A stretch of 64,000 nt of DNA from Oceanobacillus sp. FSL K6-2867 (GCF_037963145.1 NZ_CP150144.1:992001-1056000); one strand, 5' to 3'; numbered from the stretch's first letter, positions 26,900 through 36,785 are shown. Program-made: numbers and translations. Notes: generated by a model from the letters alone, not told the origin.

Positions 26900-28594
26900 G
26901 TGAAACGGCTTTACGATCTATTACTCACTAAAACAAATTTACATGCTAGACTAAGTATATTGTTTCTGTCCCTAATCTTTATATCCGTCACTGCAGTAAA
27001 TGTGACCTCATACATGCAAGCGAAGCAGATGACAATAAATACGATTGAGGATCGATTAGTCCGCGAAGCTCAATTAATTGGTTACATAGCAGCAAACCTC
27101 CACTTTCTCTATGTGAGTGATGAGAATTATTTTATGCAGCAATTGAACTCAAATATTCGTACACAACAGAGCCAATTAGAAGCTGATGGAATGAAATCGG
27201 ATTTCTTTTATATTGCTGATAATAGTGTAACCCCTTTTCCAGTCAGTACAGATTCATTACCTGACATACCCGATTCTTTAATTCAAACTATTACGGAATC
27301 ACAGGAAGGGCAGCTTAAGCGTGTCATTGATGGCGAGGAGTACACGGTAACATACCAGCAAATGGATGAAATTAACGGTACCTATGTATTGCTTGTCCCA
27401 ACAAAATCATTTATGGGACCTGTTAACAGTATGGGGGTTGTATCCATTATCATTACCGCTACAAGTATTATTCTTTCTACCATTTTAATTATCCTGTTCG
27501 TTCGTACATTAACCAAACCACTTTCTGTACTTCGGGACACAATGAAAGAAGTCCGTAACGGAAACCTTCAGCATTCGGTAACGTTGAAAACAACAATACC
27601 AGAATTTGTATCTTTACATAGAAGCTATGATTCCATGATTCACCAAATGACGACCATGTTTAACGAGTTAAAGAAAACAGCCGTTGAATTATCCCATACA
27701 GGAAAGACCTTGGAGCATTCTTCTGATGATGCACTGCAATTCAGCCATGATTTAACAGAGTCGATTAATGTTGTTAAATTGGGTGCAGAGCAAACTGCAA
27801 ATAGTTCAGAGAGCAGTGTTGCAAGCTTTATTACGATGAAAAATAAAACAGAAGATATCATTGCAAATATGGATATGGTATTCAGTAATTCCGAACGTAT
27901 GGGAAATACAGCAATTACTGGGGAAAAGCATATATCACGATTGATTAATAGTACACAAGCCTTTGAAAATGACTTTGAGCATTTAACAAAAACAATTAAG
28001 CAAGTAAATGACTACTCCATGTCTATTTCAAATTTAGTAGGACTTATTCAAGGGATTGCAGAACAAACAAAGCTATTAGCACTTAATGCTGCTATTGAAG
28101 CCGCTCGTGCTGGTGAATCTGGCAGAGGCTTTTCCGTTGTCGCCAATGAAGTTGGGAAGCTTGCAGAACAATCTTCCTCCACAGCTGCAAAAATTACTCA
28201 ATCCATTAGCAATATGGAGAATATCACGTCCAATGCTACAGATGAATTTGAGCAAATGTTAAAGAAAATAGGTTTAAATATTACGGCAGCAAGCGATGCA
28301 AAGTTTTCATTGGATAATCTTATGAAGGAAATAGCAGAAGTTGGAAATAAACTCCAGGATATGAACGCAGAGCTAAAAAGCTTGAAAAATGAAATTCCTG
28401 CTTTAGAATACGCGGCGGATGAATTTGCTTCTGTTTCTCAAGAGACCTTAGCAAGTGCTGAAGAAATGCGCGTTAAAAGTGAACAGCAATACGAACAAAT
28501 GCAGCGCACACACGAAGTGGGACTAACAATTTCCGGATTGTCTAAATCGCTAGCACATGTTACAACTCAATTTGAAATAGACCAACCTACTTAA
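26900..28594 (+). CDS. Methyl-accepting chemotaxis protein
   Basis: A 564-residue membrane chemoreceptor. The first membrane helix is at about 19-37, followed by an outer sensor region of about 140 residues, the second helix at about 177-198 and a HAMP linker. The long cytoplasmic coiled coil carries the conserved tip [21 protein letters not shown] followed by [18 protein letters not shown]. The ligand is not predictable. It starts at GTG with AAGGAGG 10 bases upstream and ends in a strong terminator. No other chemotaxis gene is near. Confidence 0.93.
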   Translation: MKRLYDLLLTKTNLHARLSILFLSLIFISVTAVNVTSYMQAKQMTINTIEDRLVREAQLIGYIAANLHFLYVSDENYFMQQLNSNIRTQQSQLEADGMKSDFFYIADNSVTPFPVSTDSLPDIPDSLIQTITESQEGQLKRVIDGEEYTVTYQQMDEINGTYVLLVPTKSFMGPVNSMGVVSIIITATSIILSTILIILFVRTLTKPLSVLRDTMKEVRNGNLQHSVTLKTTIPEFVSLHRSYDSMIHQMTTMFNELKKTAVELSHTGKTLEHSSDDALQFSHDLTESINVVKLGAEQTANSSESSVASFITMKNKTEDIIANMDMVFSNSERMGNTAITGEKHISRLINSTQAFENDFEHLTKTIKQVNDYSMSISNLVGLIQGIAEQTKLLALNAAIEAARAGESGRGFSVVANEVGKLAEQSSSTAAKITQSISNMENITSNATDEFEQMLKKIGLNITAASDAKFSLDNLMKEIAEVGNKLQDMNAELKSLKNEIPALEYAADEFASVSQETLASAEEMRVKSEQQYEQMQRTHEVGLTISGLSKSLAHVTTQFEIDQPT

Positions 28595-28651
28595 TGAACA
28601 AAAAATGGAGAAGGTTCATTATTACACTACACTCTAAGTCAATCCATCTAT

Positions 28652-28692
28652 GCCAAGAACCCAGTTTTCACATGGGTTCTTGGCTGTTTTTT
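28652..28692 (+). terminator. Terminator of the chemoreceptor gene
   Basis: GCCAAGAACCCA (28652-28663) pairs perfectly with TGGGTTCTTGGC (28673-28684), followed by TGTTTTTT. Confidence 0.9.
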
Positions 28693-28801
28693 GCAAAATT
28701 AACTTTAAAAATCATAGAGAATGGTGTGCTTATACTTTTTTACAAATTTAATGCTGGGTGGATTTTACTTCTTCACCCATTGATTTGCCACCTGCTCCTA
28801 T

Positions 28802-30469
28802 TCAAATCTCCAACAATATCGGGACAATCATCGGCTCCTTTCTCGTATGTTCTTTAATATATTTTGCTATGGCCCTTTTTAACTGTTTTTTCATGATATT
28901 CCATGAATATCTATTTGCTTCATGCAGATCATGGATTGTTTCTAGCGTTATTTGATTCATGTTCTTTCGAAGTTCAGGGAAATTATGATCGACAAAACCA
29001 CGAGAAATAATTTCGGGTTCTGCTATGACCTTTTCTTCTTGTTTATTCATCGGAATAACAATCATGAGCATTCCATCCTCTGAAATTTTCTTGCGGTCAC
29101 GTAATACAAATTCCATATCCCCTACATCGACTCCGTCAACATAAGTATTCCCACTCGCTAAGCTTCTAGTACAACGGGCAATAGTATTTTCAATATCTAC
29201 AACATCACCATTTTTTAAGATAAATGTATTTTCTTTATCTACACCTACAGATTCTGCGAGCATTCGGTGATGATGCAGCATTCGATATTCACCATGGATC
29301 GGTATAAAATATTTTGGCTTCATGAGGGTAAGCATAAGCCTTAAGTCTTCTTGATAACCATGCCCTGAAACATGCATGCCTGAACTGCTTCCTGACCCAT
29401 AAATGACATGAGCTCCAAGTTTGTATAAGTTGTCTACAATACGCGTTACATTTCTTTCATTCCCAGGTATTGGACCAGCTGCAAGGATAACCGTATCCTC
29501 CGATAATATCTCGGCATCTCTAAAATTTCCAGTAGATAGCCGGCTAAGGGCAGCCATTGGCTCTCCTTGGCTGCCAGTGCATAAAATTGTCAGCCTTTCA
29601 GGAGGTAATTCATTGATATCACGTGCTTCGATTAACATGTCTTTAGAGATGAATAAGTAGCCTCGTTCCATTGCTATCTTTACCACATTCACCATAGAAC
29701 GACCAAGTAAGACTAGTTTTCGCTCACATTTCTCGGCAGCATTTACTACCTGCTGGATACGGCTAACATTGGAAGCGAAAGTAGATACAATAATTTTTCG
29801 TTCTGCTTTTCTAAAAATTGCTTCCAAATTTTCGCCTACCATTTGTTCTGATGGAGTATAACCTGGACGTTCTGCATTGGTACTTTCGGATAATAGCAGC
29901 ATTACCCCTTTGTTGCCAATTTCAGCCATTTTGTGAATATCTGGTCGCTCATTATTAGCTGGGGTCAAGTCAAACTTAAAATCACCCGTATGTACAATCG
30001 TCCCTTCTGGAGTGCTGAATACAATTCCTAAACAATCCGGAATACTATGGTTTACTTTAAAAAAGCTAATACTCATTTCACCAATTTCGATGTTTGACTC
30101 TGAGTTGATCTCAATAAGTTCGCTTTCTCGCAAAGATCGATTTTCTTTTAACTTGAGTTCGATGAGACCTAGTGTAAACCGTGTCGCATACACCGGTACA
30201 TTCAATTTTTTTAAGAAGAAAGGGATCCCCCCAATATGATCCTCATGGCCATGGGTGACAATTATAGCACGCACTCTTTCTATGTTTTCAACGAGATAAG
30301 AAATATCAGGGATTATTAAATCAATTCCTAATAAACTCTCATCAGGAAACTTGTTTCCACAGTCGATAATCACGATATCGTTCCCACATTCGATAGCATA
30401 CATATTTTTCCCAATCTCATTTAAGCCACCAAGGGCAAAGATTGATACGATATTATCCTTTGTTGGCAT
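28802..30469 (-). CDS. Ribonuclease J paralogue
   Basis: A 555-residue metallo-beta-lactamase/beta-CASP ribonuclease, the length of RNase J1. Zinc motif HGHEDH is at residues 73-78, with HTGDFKFD, the beta-CASP FRKAERKIIVSTFASNVSRIQQV segment, CTGSQGEPMAALSR and PIHGEYRM. Within well-conserved motifs the sequence departs from B. subtilis RNase J1 in many places, such as CGNKFPDESLLGIDLIIPD and the C-terminal domain. It may therefore be an extra paralogue rather than the essential rnjA. No ykzG-like partner gene precedes it. Its ribosome binding site lies in a hairpin. Confidence 0.9.
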   Translation of the reverse strand: MPTKDNIVSIFALGGLNEIGKNMYAIECGNDIVIIDCGNKFPDESLLGIDLIIPDISYLVENIERVRAIIVTHGHEDHIGGIPFFLKKLNVPVYATRFTLGLIELKLKENRSLRESELIEINSESNIEIGEMSISFFKVNHSIPDCLGIVFSTPEGTIVHTGDFKFDLTPANNERPDIHKMAEIGNKGVMLLLSESTNAERPGYTPSEQMVGENLEAIFRKAERKIIVSTFASNVSRIQQVVNAAEKCERKLVLLGRSMVNVVKIAMERGYLFISKDMLIEARDINELPPERLTILCTGSQGEPMAALSRLSTGNFRDAEILSEDTVILAAGPIPGNERNVTRIVDNLYKLGAHVIYGSGSSSGMHVSGHGYQEDLRLMLTLMKPKYFIPIHGEYRMLHHHRMLAESVGVDKENTFILKNGDVVDIENTIARCTRSLASGNTYVDGVDVGDMEFVLRDRKKISEDGMLMIVIPMNKQEEKVIAEPEIISRGFVDHNFPELRKNMNQITLETIHDLHEANRYSWNIMKKQLKRAIAKYIKEHTRKEPMIVPILLEI

Positions 30470-30476
30470 AGTAACC

Positions 30477-30512
30477 CTCCCGCTTTCATTTAATTTAGTA
30501 TGCCCGCGGGAG
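30477..30512 (-). promoter_or_regulatory. Hairpin covering the ribosome binding site of the RNase J gene
   Basis: CTCCCGC (30477-30483) and GCGGGAG (30506-30512) on the plus strand give, in the mRNA, a 7-bp GC-rich stem with a 22-base loop. Its 3' arm GCGGGAG contains most of the Shine-Dalgarno sequence GGGAGGG, 5 bases before the ATG at 30469. Folding would block translation. Confidence 0.55.
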
Positions 30513-30590
30513 TTTCTTTTTATCAGTGAAATACCCTGGCGAGATAAAAATACCTTGTTATCCGAAAGTTTATACTCCTATCTGTAATGA

Positions 30591-30632
30591 AAAGAGTGAT
30601 AGCTTCGCCCATTGCGAAACCTATCACTCTTT
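30591..30632 (-). terminator. Terminator of the PTS IIC-like gene
   Basis: AAAGAGTGATAG (30591-30602) pairs with CTATCACTCTTT (30621-30632), with an inner TTCGC/GCGAA pairing. It follows the stop codon at 30680 on the minus strand. Confidence 0.85.
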
Positions 30633-30679
30633 CATCATACTTAATAGCTATTTAGAACTAAAACAGACTTTCTCCTATA

Positions 30680-31708
30680 TTATTGTACTTCCATTCGTAA
30701 GTCGCCAGTTTTTGCCCAACCAATCATTTTTAAACCGTGATAGGCGGAAAGAGAGATAACGATTGGCAGCAATACACCAACTACAAGATACATCATCAAA
30801 GTGCCCAGTCCTTGATTCGCTATAATATTTAATGGAGCGATAAACGAATTTAGCCCAAGCCCAGCAAGCTGATATGGAACCTGGAAATCAAATAAAATAA
30901 TAGCGATTGGTGCACATATGATTGATGATAGAAATGGTCCAATTACTAAACGCGGGTTTTTCACGATATTCGGAACTTGTACCTTTGGTGTTAGGAATGA
31001 CTGTGCAATGTTTGCTCCAAGTTCATTTTGTTTAAAGGACATTGCCGTAAAACCTGCAAATTGCGCAGTACAGCCAATTAAAGCAGCCGCACTAGAAACG
31101 GGGTCAAGTTGAAGTGCAATTGCGATAGCAGCAGAAGAAGCCGGCGACATAAGAAAAATACTCCATATTAATGCAATGACCATCGAACCCATCAACGGGG
31201 AGCCTCCTACCGATGCAGCAATCTTTTCACTTAGCCATACAAGAACAGGTGTCGTAATCCATGCAAGGAATACACCTGACACGCCTCCAATCATAATTGC
31301 ACTAAACGGAATAGCTAGCATATCAAGCTTCGTCTTTCCAGTTACTCTTCTACCAACCCAAGTTGCAATAACTGCTGCCAAAACAGCACTTACCGGCTGC
31401 CCAGTTGTCAGTATCCAACTACCATCAGCGGTAAGCTGCAGGGCGTTTGCGCCAACTGTACTGCTTGCCATTGCACTAAAGATCACTAACGTATTTCCGC
31501 CTAACTGATATGCAATTCCAGCTCCGATAGCCGGTGCAAGCATTAACTGGGCAGCTGTACCAATTGTTGTAAAGCCTCCCCAACCAGTAATGGTTCCAAA
31601 AGCTTCAACTAATAGGCCAATTCCTAGTGTTACCAATACGGCATTTGCTAGACCAACAGAAGCCTTGTACATGCGATCGATAATATATTTCTTAGTTGAT
31701 TGTTTCAT
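30680..31708 (-). CDS. PTS IIC-like membrane protein (PTS_EIIC_2 type)
   Basis: A 342-residue protein with about 8-10 hydrophobic helices, separated by Gly- and Ala-rich loops. It resembles the stand-alone PTS EIIC_2 family of Firmicutes. No EIIA or EIIB domain is attached and none is encoded beside it, so a phosphotransferase role is not shown by the sequence. GGGGGAT precedes the ATG. It is divergent from the fruR operon with 388 bases between, but nothing ties it to fructose. Confidence 0.75.
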   Translation of the reverse strand: MKQSTKKYIIDRMYKASVGLANAVLVTLGIGLLVEAFGTITGWGGFTTIGTAAQLMLAPAIGAGIAYQLGGNTLVIFSAMASSTVGANALQLTADGSWILTTGQPVSAVLAAVIATWVGRRVTGKTKLDMLAIPFSAIMIGGVSGVFLAWITTPVLVWLSEKIAASVGGSPLMGSMVIALIWSIFLMSPASSAAIAIALQLDPVSSAAALIGCTAQFAGFTAMSFKQNELGANIAQSFLTPKVQVPNIVKNPRLVIGPFLSSIICAPIAIILFDFQVPYQLAGLGLNSFIAPLNIIANQGLGTLMMYLVVGVLLPIVISLSAYHGLKMIGWAKTGDLRMEVQ

Positions 31709-32028
31709 GATGTATATCCCCCTGTATTTATAAAGTTGATGAATCGGTGGACAATTCCGACATTTTAAAGAGTGCTTTATTATTTATTTAGTGTCTTTGT
31801 GAATTGTCTAATCCAGCTGTCCAAACCTTCATTTAACGAAAGCTAAATCCTATAAATTAATAGAAATGATTTGCTCTCTTTTGTTGTCTTAATAACCTCT
31901 TTTCTCTCATAATAAATTGTTACTATCATATTATTTTTTCTACTTAGAGTCAAAAGTAATTTTATTCTGAATAGAAAATCATTAAATACGCAACGTTATA
32001 TAATCTACATTTAAATTCGTTATTTTTG

Positions 32029-32042
32029 TGACAACGCTATCA
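32029..32042 (+). promoter_or_regulatory. cre-like site for CcpA
   Basis: TGACAACGCTATCA matches the catabolite-responsive consensus TGnAAnCGnwwnCA except for one base (C for A at position 4). It lies just upstream of the fruR promoter, consistent with control by CcpA in the presence of preferred sugars. Confidence 0.5.
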
Positions 32043-32048
32043 TCGTGA

Positions 32049-32077
32049 TTGTTTTTGAACGTTTTTGATGTTATTAT
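32049..32077 (+). promoter_or_regulatory. fruR operon promoter with FruR-type direct repeats
   Basis: TTGTTT (32049-32054) and TATTAT (32072-32077) with a 17-base spacer. Two tandem repeats, GTTTTTGAAC (32051-32060) and GTTTTTGATG (32061-32070), fill the spacer, a position where a bound DeoR-type repressor would block RNA polymerase. Confidence 0.6.
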
Positions 32078-32096
32078 ACTGATTAGGAGGGGCGAT

Positions 32097-32846
32097 ATGT
32101 TAACCGAAGAACGTCATGCATTCATATTAAATAAATTAAAACAGACAAATATCGTTAAAACGCAAGATTTAATGAACGCACTTCACAGTTCAGAATCTAC
32201 AATAAGAAGAGATCTCCAGCATTTAGAACAAGCTGGCGAATTAACCCGGATCCATGGAGGTGCCAAACGCATCTATCAATTGGATAGTGAACAATCCATT
32301 CAGGAAAAATCCGTCAAAAACAATCAAGAAAAGACTGCAATTGCTAAATTGGCTGCTTCATTTATTAAAGATAATGATGTCATTTATTTAGATGCTGGCA
32401 CCACAACATTAGCTATGATTGAATTCATCAATCAGTGGAATATTACTGTAGTAACAAACGGAATTGTACATGCATCCCTGCTTACAGATAAAGAAATCCA
32501 TACCATTTTACTTGGTGGCAAAGTAAAACCATCTACAAAGGCAATTGTTGGGATGACTAGCCAAAATGAACTCCAAAAATACCAATTCAATAAATCCTTT
32601 CTTGGAATGAATGGAATCGATGCAACATTTGGCTGCACAACACCTGACCCCGAAGAAGCCGTATTAAAAACAATTGCACACCAGCATTCAGCGGCAGCTT
32701 ATGTTCTTGCAGATTATTCAAAGTGGGACAAAGTCCACTTCGTAAACGTTTGCGGAATCGAAGAGGTGACGTTGATTACGGATTCCTGCCATGAGGATAT
32801 TTCACCCTATAAAAGGAAAACAACGATTTGGGAGGCAAAGCAATGA
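32097..32846 (+). CDS. fruR: Fructose operon repressor, DeoR family
   Basis: A 249-residue DeoR/GlpR-type regulator. The N-terminal winged helix (ERHAFILNKLKQTNIVKTQDLM, then SESTIRRDLQHLEQAGELTRIHGGA) binds DNA. The C-terminal sugar-phosphate domain has YLDAGTTTLAMIEF and FLGMNGIDATFGCTTPDPEEA. By analogy it senses fructose 1-phosphate and represses its own operon. ATG 32097 follows AGGAGGGG. It overlaps fruK by four bases. Confidence 0.93.
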   Translation: MLTEERHAFILNKLKQTNIVKTQDLMNALHSSESTIRRDLQHLEQAGELTRIHGGAKRIYQLDSEQSIQEKSVKNNQEKTAIAKLAASFIKDNDVIYLDAGTTTLAMIEFINQWNITVVTNGIVHASLLTDKEIHTILLGGKVKPSTKAIVGMTSQNELQKYQFNKSFLGMNGIDATFGCTTPDPEEAVLKTIAHQHSAAAYVLADYSKWDKVHFVNVCGIEEVTLITDSCHEDISPYKRKTTIWEAKQ

Positions 32847-33754
32847 TTTACACAATTACCTTAAATCCATCTATTGACTATGTTGTACATGTAAAGCAGA
32901 TGGAATTGGGAAAACTGAATAAAATGAGCAGCGACCTAAAACTTCCAGGGGGCAAAGGGATAAATGTATCCCGGATTTTACAGGAACTTAATGTGAATTC
33001 AACTGCCCTTGGCTTCCTGGGGGGCTTTACCGGAGATTTTATCTCCAATTGGTTACAAAAAGACAATATTTTCTCAGATTTTATCCGAATTCATGATGAT
33101 ACAAGAATTAATATTAAGCTAAAGTCAGAGCTTGAAACTGAAATTAATGGACAAGGACCTGTCATTTCATCTGTAGAGGCGGATGCTCTCCTAAAGCAAA
33201 TTGCCAATATATCCAGTGAAGACAGTGTTATTCTATCGGGAAGTAAACCACCTTCTCTCCCAGATAATTACTACCATATATTAATTGATGTCATTACAAA
33301 ATCAAATGCATCGTTTATTATCGACACGACCGGTGGAGACTTAAAAGCTGCATTGCCTTATAATCCTTTACTCGTAAAACCAAATCTCGAGGAATTAGAG
33401 GAGCTATTCGGAACTAAAATGAACACGAAGGAAAAAATCCTGCAATATGGCGAGAATTTGCTTGAGCTTGGAGCACAGCACGCAATTGTTTCCATGGCTG
33501 GTGAAGGTGCATTTATGTTTACAAAAGAAGGAACATACAGAGGAATAAGCCCCAAAGGTGTGCTTAAAAATTCTGTAGGTGCAGGGGACTCCATGATTGC
33601 CGGATTTGTTGGCGAGTATATCAAGACAAAGGATGCAAGACGAGCATTTAAAATGGGAATAGCCTCTGGCAGCGCAACAGCCTTTTCTGATGATCTAGCG
33701 ACACGTAATGACATCCTCGCTTTAGTTGATCAAGCAGAAGTTTCCCTTGTGTAA
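32843..33754 (+). CDS. fruK: 1-phosphofructokinase
   Basis: A 303-residue PfkB-family kinase that phosphorylates fructose 1-phosphate to fructose 1,6-bisphosphate. It has the N-terminal TLNPSIDYVVHV, PGGKGINVSRIL, the KPNLEELEELFG segment and the ATP/catalytic loop VGAGDSMIAGFVGEY with the base Asp. The start overlaps the fruR stop as ATGA, with GGGAGGCAAAG upstream. It is the middle gene of fruRKA. Confidence 0.95.
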   Translation: MIYTITLNPSIDYVVHVKQMELGKLNKMSSDLKLPGGKGINVSRILQELNVNSTALGFLGGFTGDFISNWLQKDNIFSDFIRIHDDTRINIKLKSELETEINGQGPVISSVEADALLKQIANISSEDSVILSGSKPPSLPDNYYHILIDVITKSNASFIIDTTGGDLKAALPYNPLLVKPNLEELEELFGTKMNTKEKILQYGENLLELGAQHAIVSMAGEGAFMFTKEGTYRGISPKGVLKNSVGAGDSMIAGFVGEYIKTKDARRAFKMGIASGSATAFSDDLATRNDILALVDQAEVSLV

Positions 33755-33778
33755 AAATTTTAATAAAGGATGATAACC

Positions 33779-35665
33779 TTGAAAACAACCGAATTATTAA
33801 GAAAAGATATAATGATTATGGACTTGCGGGAAACAACCAAAGAGGCAGCAATTGACGAAATGATTCGTAGCCTCCATAAAAATGGCGTAGTCCAGGATGC
33901 AGAGCAATTTAAAGAAGCTATATTAAATCGAGAAGCACAATCTTCGACAGGACTTGGTGATGGCATTGCAATGCCACACGCCAAAACAAAAGCAGTAAAT
34001 GAACCTGCAGTGCTTTTCGCTAAGAGTACAAAAGGTGTTGAATATGAGTCGCTAGATGGTCAGCCTGCATATTTATTTTTTATGATTGCTGTTCCAGAAG
34101 GTGCCAATGATACACACCTGCAAACACTTGCATCACTTTCGAAATTATTAATCGATCCGGACTTTGTGCAGCAACTAAAGCAAGCAAACTCACCAGATGA
34201 GGTTCATCAACTTTTTAATCAATCAGAGGAAGATGATCATGATGCTGAATCAACATCTGATTCAGCTGTTGATAAAGATTCGGGTAAACCATTCATTGTG
34301 GCTGTTACCGCCTGCCCGACCGGAATCGCTCATACGTATATGGCAGAAGATGCTTTAAAGAAAAAAGCAGCTGAAATGAATGTCGACATTCGCGTAGAAA
34401 CAAATGGCTCGGATGGAGCGAAGAATCGATTAACAGATGAAGAGATCGAACGAGCAGAAGCTGTTATTGTAGCAGCAAGCAAGAAAGTCGAAATGGCTCG
34501 TTTCAACGGCAAGCGTGTATTGGAAAGGCCTGTAGCAGACGGTATTAAAAAAACGGAAGAGCTCATTACCAAAGCAGTAAATCATGATGCAGCCGTTTAT
34601 CAAGCAAAAGATTCTGATGTTAGTTCCGATAACGAAGAAAAGCAAAAATCATCCATACTAAACACTGTATATAAAGACTTAATGAATGGAATATCGCATA
34701 TGCTGCCATTTGTTATTGGTGGAGGTATCCTATTAGCGATTTCCTTCCTAATTGAAAGTATTTCAGGCAGTGACAGTGAAATTTTCCTTTTCCTGTATGA
34801 AGTTGGCGACAATGCATTCAACTTCTTGATCCCTATCTTTGCTGGATTTATTGCAATGAGTATCGCAGATCGCCCTGGATTAATGCCCGGTATGGTTGGT
34901 GGACTAATTGCTTTTCAAAGTGAAGCTGGATTTATCGGCGGTTTAGTTGCTGGTTTCTTAGCTGGATATATCGTCATACTATTAAAAAGAGGTTTACGTG
35001 GCTTGCCACAAGCACTGGACGGCCTGAAGCCAATCCTGCTCTATCCCGTTTTAGGTCTATTTTTCACTGGTCTTCTTATGTATTTTGTGTTCGGTCCAAT
35101 TTTTGCCGGTGTTAACCATGTAATGGTCGATTTCCTCCAAAACCTTGGAACAGGAAATGCGGTTATTCTTGGAGCTTTACTAGGTGGAATGATGGCCATT
35201 GATATGGGTGGACCATTTAATAAAGCTGCATACGCCTTTTCAATTGGAATTTTCACAGATACTGGTGATGGTAGCCTGATGGCAGCAGTTATGGCCGGAG
35301 GAATGGTTCCACCACTTGCCATTGCACTTGCTTCCACATTCTTTAAAAACAAGTTCAATGAAAATGAACGCAAGTCGGGTATAACGAATTATGTGATGGG
35401 AATTTCCTTTATTACAGAAGGTGCAATCCCATTCGCTGCTGCAGATCCATTACGGGTGATAGGCTCTTCCGTGCTTGGTGCAGCAATCGCTGGTGGTTTA
35501 ACACAATTCTGGAATAGTGCTATCCCAGCACCACATGGTGGAATTTTCGTTATTCCTTTAGCAGAGAATGCTGTATTCTTCCTGCTCTCTCTAGCTATTG
35601 GTATGGTCGTGTCAGCAGTTGTGCTTGGTTTATGGAAAAAGCCAGTTTTTGATCAAAAAAAATAA
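33779..35665 (+). CDS. fruA: PTS fructose-specific EIIABC component
   Basis: A 628-residue fructose permease of the phosphotransferase system that imports fructose as fructose 1-phosphate. Domains in order: EIIA (1-150) with phosphorylated His67 in GIAMPHAKT, EIIB (about 170-270) with Cys179 in AVTACPTGIAHTYMAEDAL, and EIIC (about 285-625) with eight or more membrane helices and the PAPHGGIFV motif. I chose the TTG at 33779: AAAGGA at 33765-33770 is 8 bases upstream, and the resulting opening MKTTELL matches known FruA starts. An ATG at 33770 overlaps that site. It is the last gene of the operon. Confidence 0.95.
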   Translation: MKTTELLRKDIMIMDLRETTKEAAIDEMIRSLHKNGVVQDAEQFKEAILNREAQSSTGLGDGIAMPHAKTKAVNEPAVLFAKSTKGVEYESLDGQPAYLFFMIAVPEGANDTHLQTLASLSKLLIDPDFVQQLKQANSPDEVHQLFNQSEEDDHDAESTSDSAVDKDSGKPFIVAVTACPTGIAHTYMAEDALKKKAAEMNVDIRVETNGSDGAKNRLTDEEIERAEAVIVAASKKVEMARFNGKRVLERPVADGIKKTEELITKAVNHDAAVYQAKDSDVSSDNEEKQKSSILNTVYKDLMNGISHMLPFVIGGGILLAISFLIESISGSDSEIFLFLYEVGDNAFNFLIPIFAGFIAMSIADRPGLMPGMVGGLIAFQSEAGFIGGLVAGFLAGYIVILLKRGLRGLPQALDGLKPILLYPVLGLFFTGLLMYFVFGPIFAGVNHVMVDFLQNLGTGNAVILGALLGGMMAIDMGGPFNKAAYAFSIGIFTDTGDGSLMAAVMAGGMVPPLAIALASTFFKNKFNENERKSGITNYVMGISFITEGAIPFAAADPLRVIGSSVLGAAIAGGLTQFWNSAIPAPHGGIFVIPLAENAVFFLLSLAIGMVVSAVVLGLWKKPVFDQKK

Positions 35666-35674
35666 ATTACAATA

Positions 35675-35710
35675 AAAAACCGCATCCACTTTTTTAAGGA
35701 TGCGGTTTTT
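35675..35710 (+). terminator. Terminator of the fru operon
   Basis: AAAAACCGCATCC (35675-35687) pairs with GGATGCGGTTTTT (35698-35710), with a T-run to 35713. It also works in reverse for the convergent KASIII-like gene. Confidence 0.9.
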
Positions 35711-35717
35711 TTGCGAG

Positions 35718-36701
35718 TTAATATTTAAATAGCATCGTTATAATCTGGTATCCTGCACCAATAGTCCAGAATAATAAATAATCTCCACGTTTAATTTTTC
35801 CAGATTTAATTCCTTCATGCAAAACGATAAACGGACTGCTTGTGCCTGTATAACCAAATCGATCGCCTACATAAACAATTTGCTTATTATCAATATTGAA
35901 TCTTTCCTGGATTTCTTTTATTGTTGCAAGCGAAAATTGAGAGAAGCAATAGGTGTCGATATCCGCTTTCGTTAGATTATTTCTTTCAAAGATTGTTTCA
36001 AACGATTCCATAACATGGTTCATACTCTCACTTCCATCAAAAGGAATCCATTTTATATATTTTCCTGATGCCTCTCCTCGCAGCGTATTCGCCAATCCCT
36101 GTTCTGGATAGACGATATTATTTCTGCTTTTCGAATCTACTGCATAAACCGAATCAATAAAGCCTGCATCTTCTTGTGTCGTCTCTAAAATGACCGCTGC
36201 TGCAGCATCGCCATAGTTCGAATATGTAATTTCATCTTCTGGATCGCAGAGAAGCGAGTTATAATCAGATCCAACAATGAGGGCTGTTTTTACATTTGGA
36301 TTTGCTTTCATATAGCGTGACGCCTGTTCAACTGCTACGGTCATCCCTGCACAGTTTGCATTCGAGTCCATCACAATTGTGTGCTTATCTCCTTCAATCG
36401 CATTGTGCAGAAACATTGCATTTGTCGGAAATGTGTACTCTGGTGTTTGTGTAGAAAAGACAAGCATATCAATATCTTTCCCCATCATTTCCGCTTTTCC
36501 CAGTACCGTTTTAGCTGCTTCAACTGCCATTGTAAGTGCATTTTCATCCTTATTTTTATTGATATAGCGATCTTTTCTTCCCATATGTTGGACAAATCGG
36601 CTGATATCTTTTCCTTGCTTTTGAAAATGATCGATGTAAAAGTCATTGTTCACGGATGTTTTCGGGTGGTAAATCCCTACTTCTTTAATTTTGATATTCA
36701 T
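35718..36701 (-). CDS. KASIII-like (FabH-fold) protein with altered active site
   Basis: A 327-residue thiolase-fold protein of the 3-oxoacyl-ACP synthase III group. The acyl-accepting Cys117 in NANCAGM is present, along with YSNYGDAAAAVIL and a C-terminal GAGYQIITMLF. In alignment by eye with E. coli FabH, the His of VPHQAN falls on Ser254 (CFSQFS) and the Asn of HGNTSA on Tyr284 (FGYTGTS), so two of the three catalytic residues seem lost. Decarboxylative condensation is then doubtful. Acyl transfer, ester formation or another reaction is possible. It lies behind a small conserved-looking gene and may be coupled to it. Confidence 0.78.
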   Translation of the reverse strand: MNIKIKEVGIYHPKTSVNNDFYIDHFQKQGKDISRFVQHMGRKDRYINKNKDENALTMAVEAAKTVLGKAEMMGKDIDMLVFSTQTPEYTFPTNAMFLHNAIEGDKHTIVMDSNANCAGMTVAVEQASRYMKANPNVKTALIVGSDYNSLLCDPEDEITYSNYGDAAAAVILETTQEDAGFIDSVYAVDSKSRNNIVYPEQGLANTLRGEASGKYIKWIPFDGSESMNHVMESFETIFERNNLTKADIDTYCFSQFSLATIKEIQERFNIDNKQIVYVGDRFGYTGTSSPFIVLHEGIKSGKIKRGDYLLFWTIGAGYQIITMLFKY

Positions 36702-36756
36702 AAGATGTAATAAACCCCTTCTATTCCAAATACGATTCTTGACTGTTCAACTTAAA

Positions 36757-36785
36757 AGAACAAGATTCTAATTAAATCTTGTTCT
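36757..36785 (-). terminator. Hairpin between the small gene and the KASIII-like gene
   Basis: AGAACAAGATT (36757-36767) pairs with AATCTTGTTCT (36775-36785). It follows the stop of the small gene and precedes the KASIII-like start by about 56 bases. It may lower downstream expression rather than separate the genes fully. Confidence 0.6.

Larger units (their letters stand above)
31709..32096. other. Intergenic region between the IIC-like gene and fruR
   Basis: 388 AT-rich bases without a gene. The right 70 bases hold the fructose-operon promoter, a cre-like site and direct repeats. I see no clear structure in the left part, which should contain the promoter of the IIC-like gene. Confidence 0.5.
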
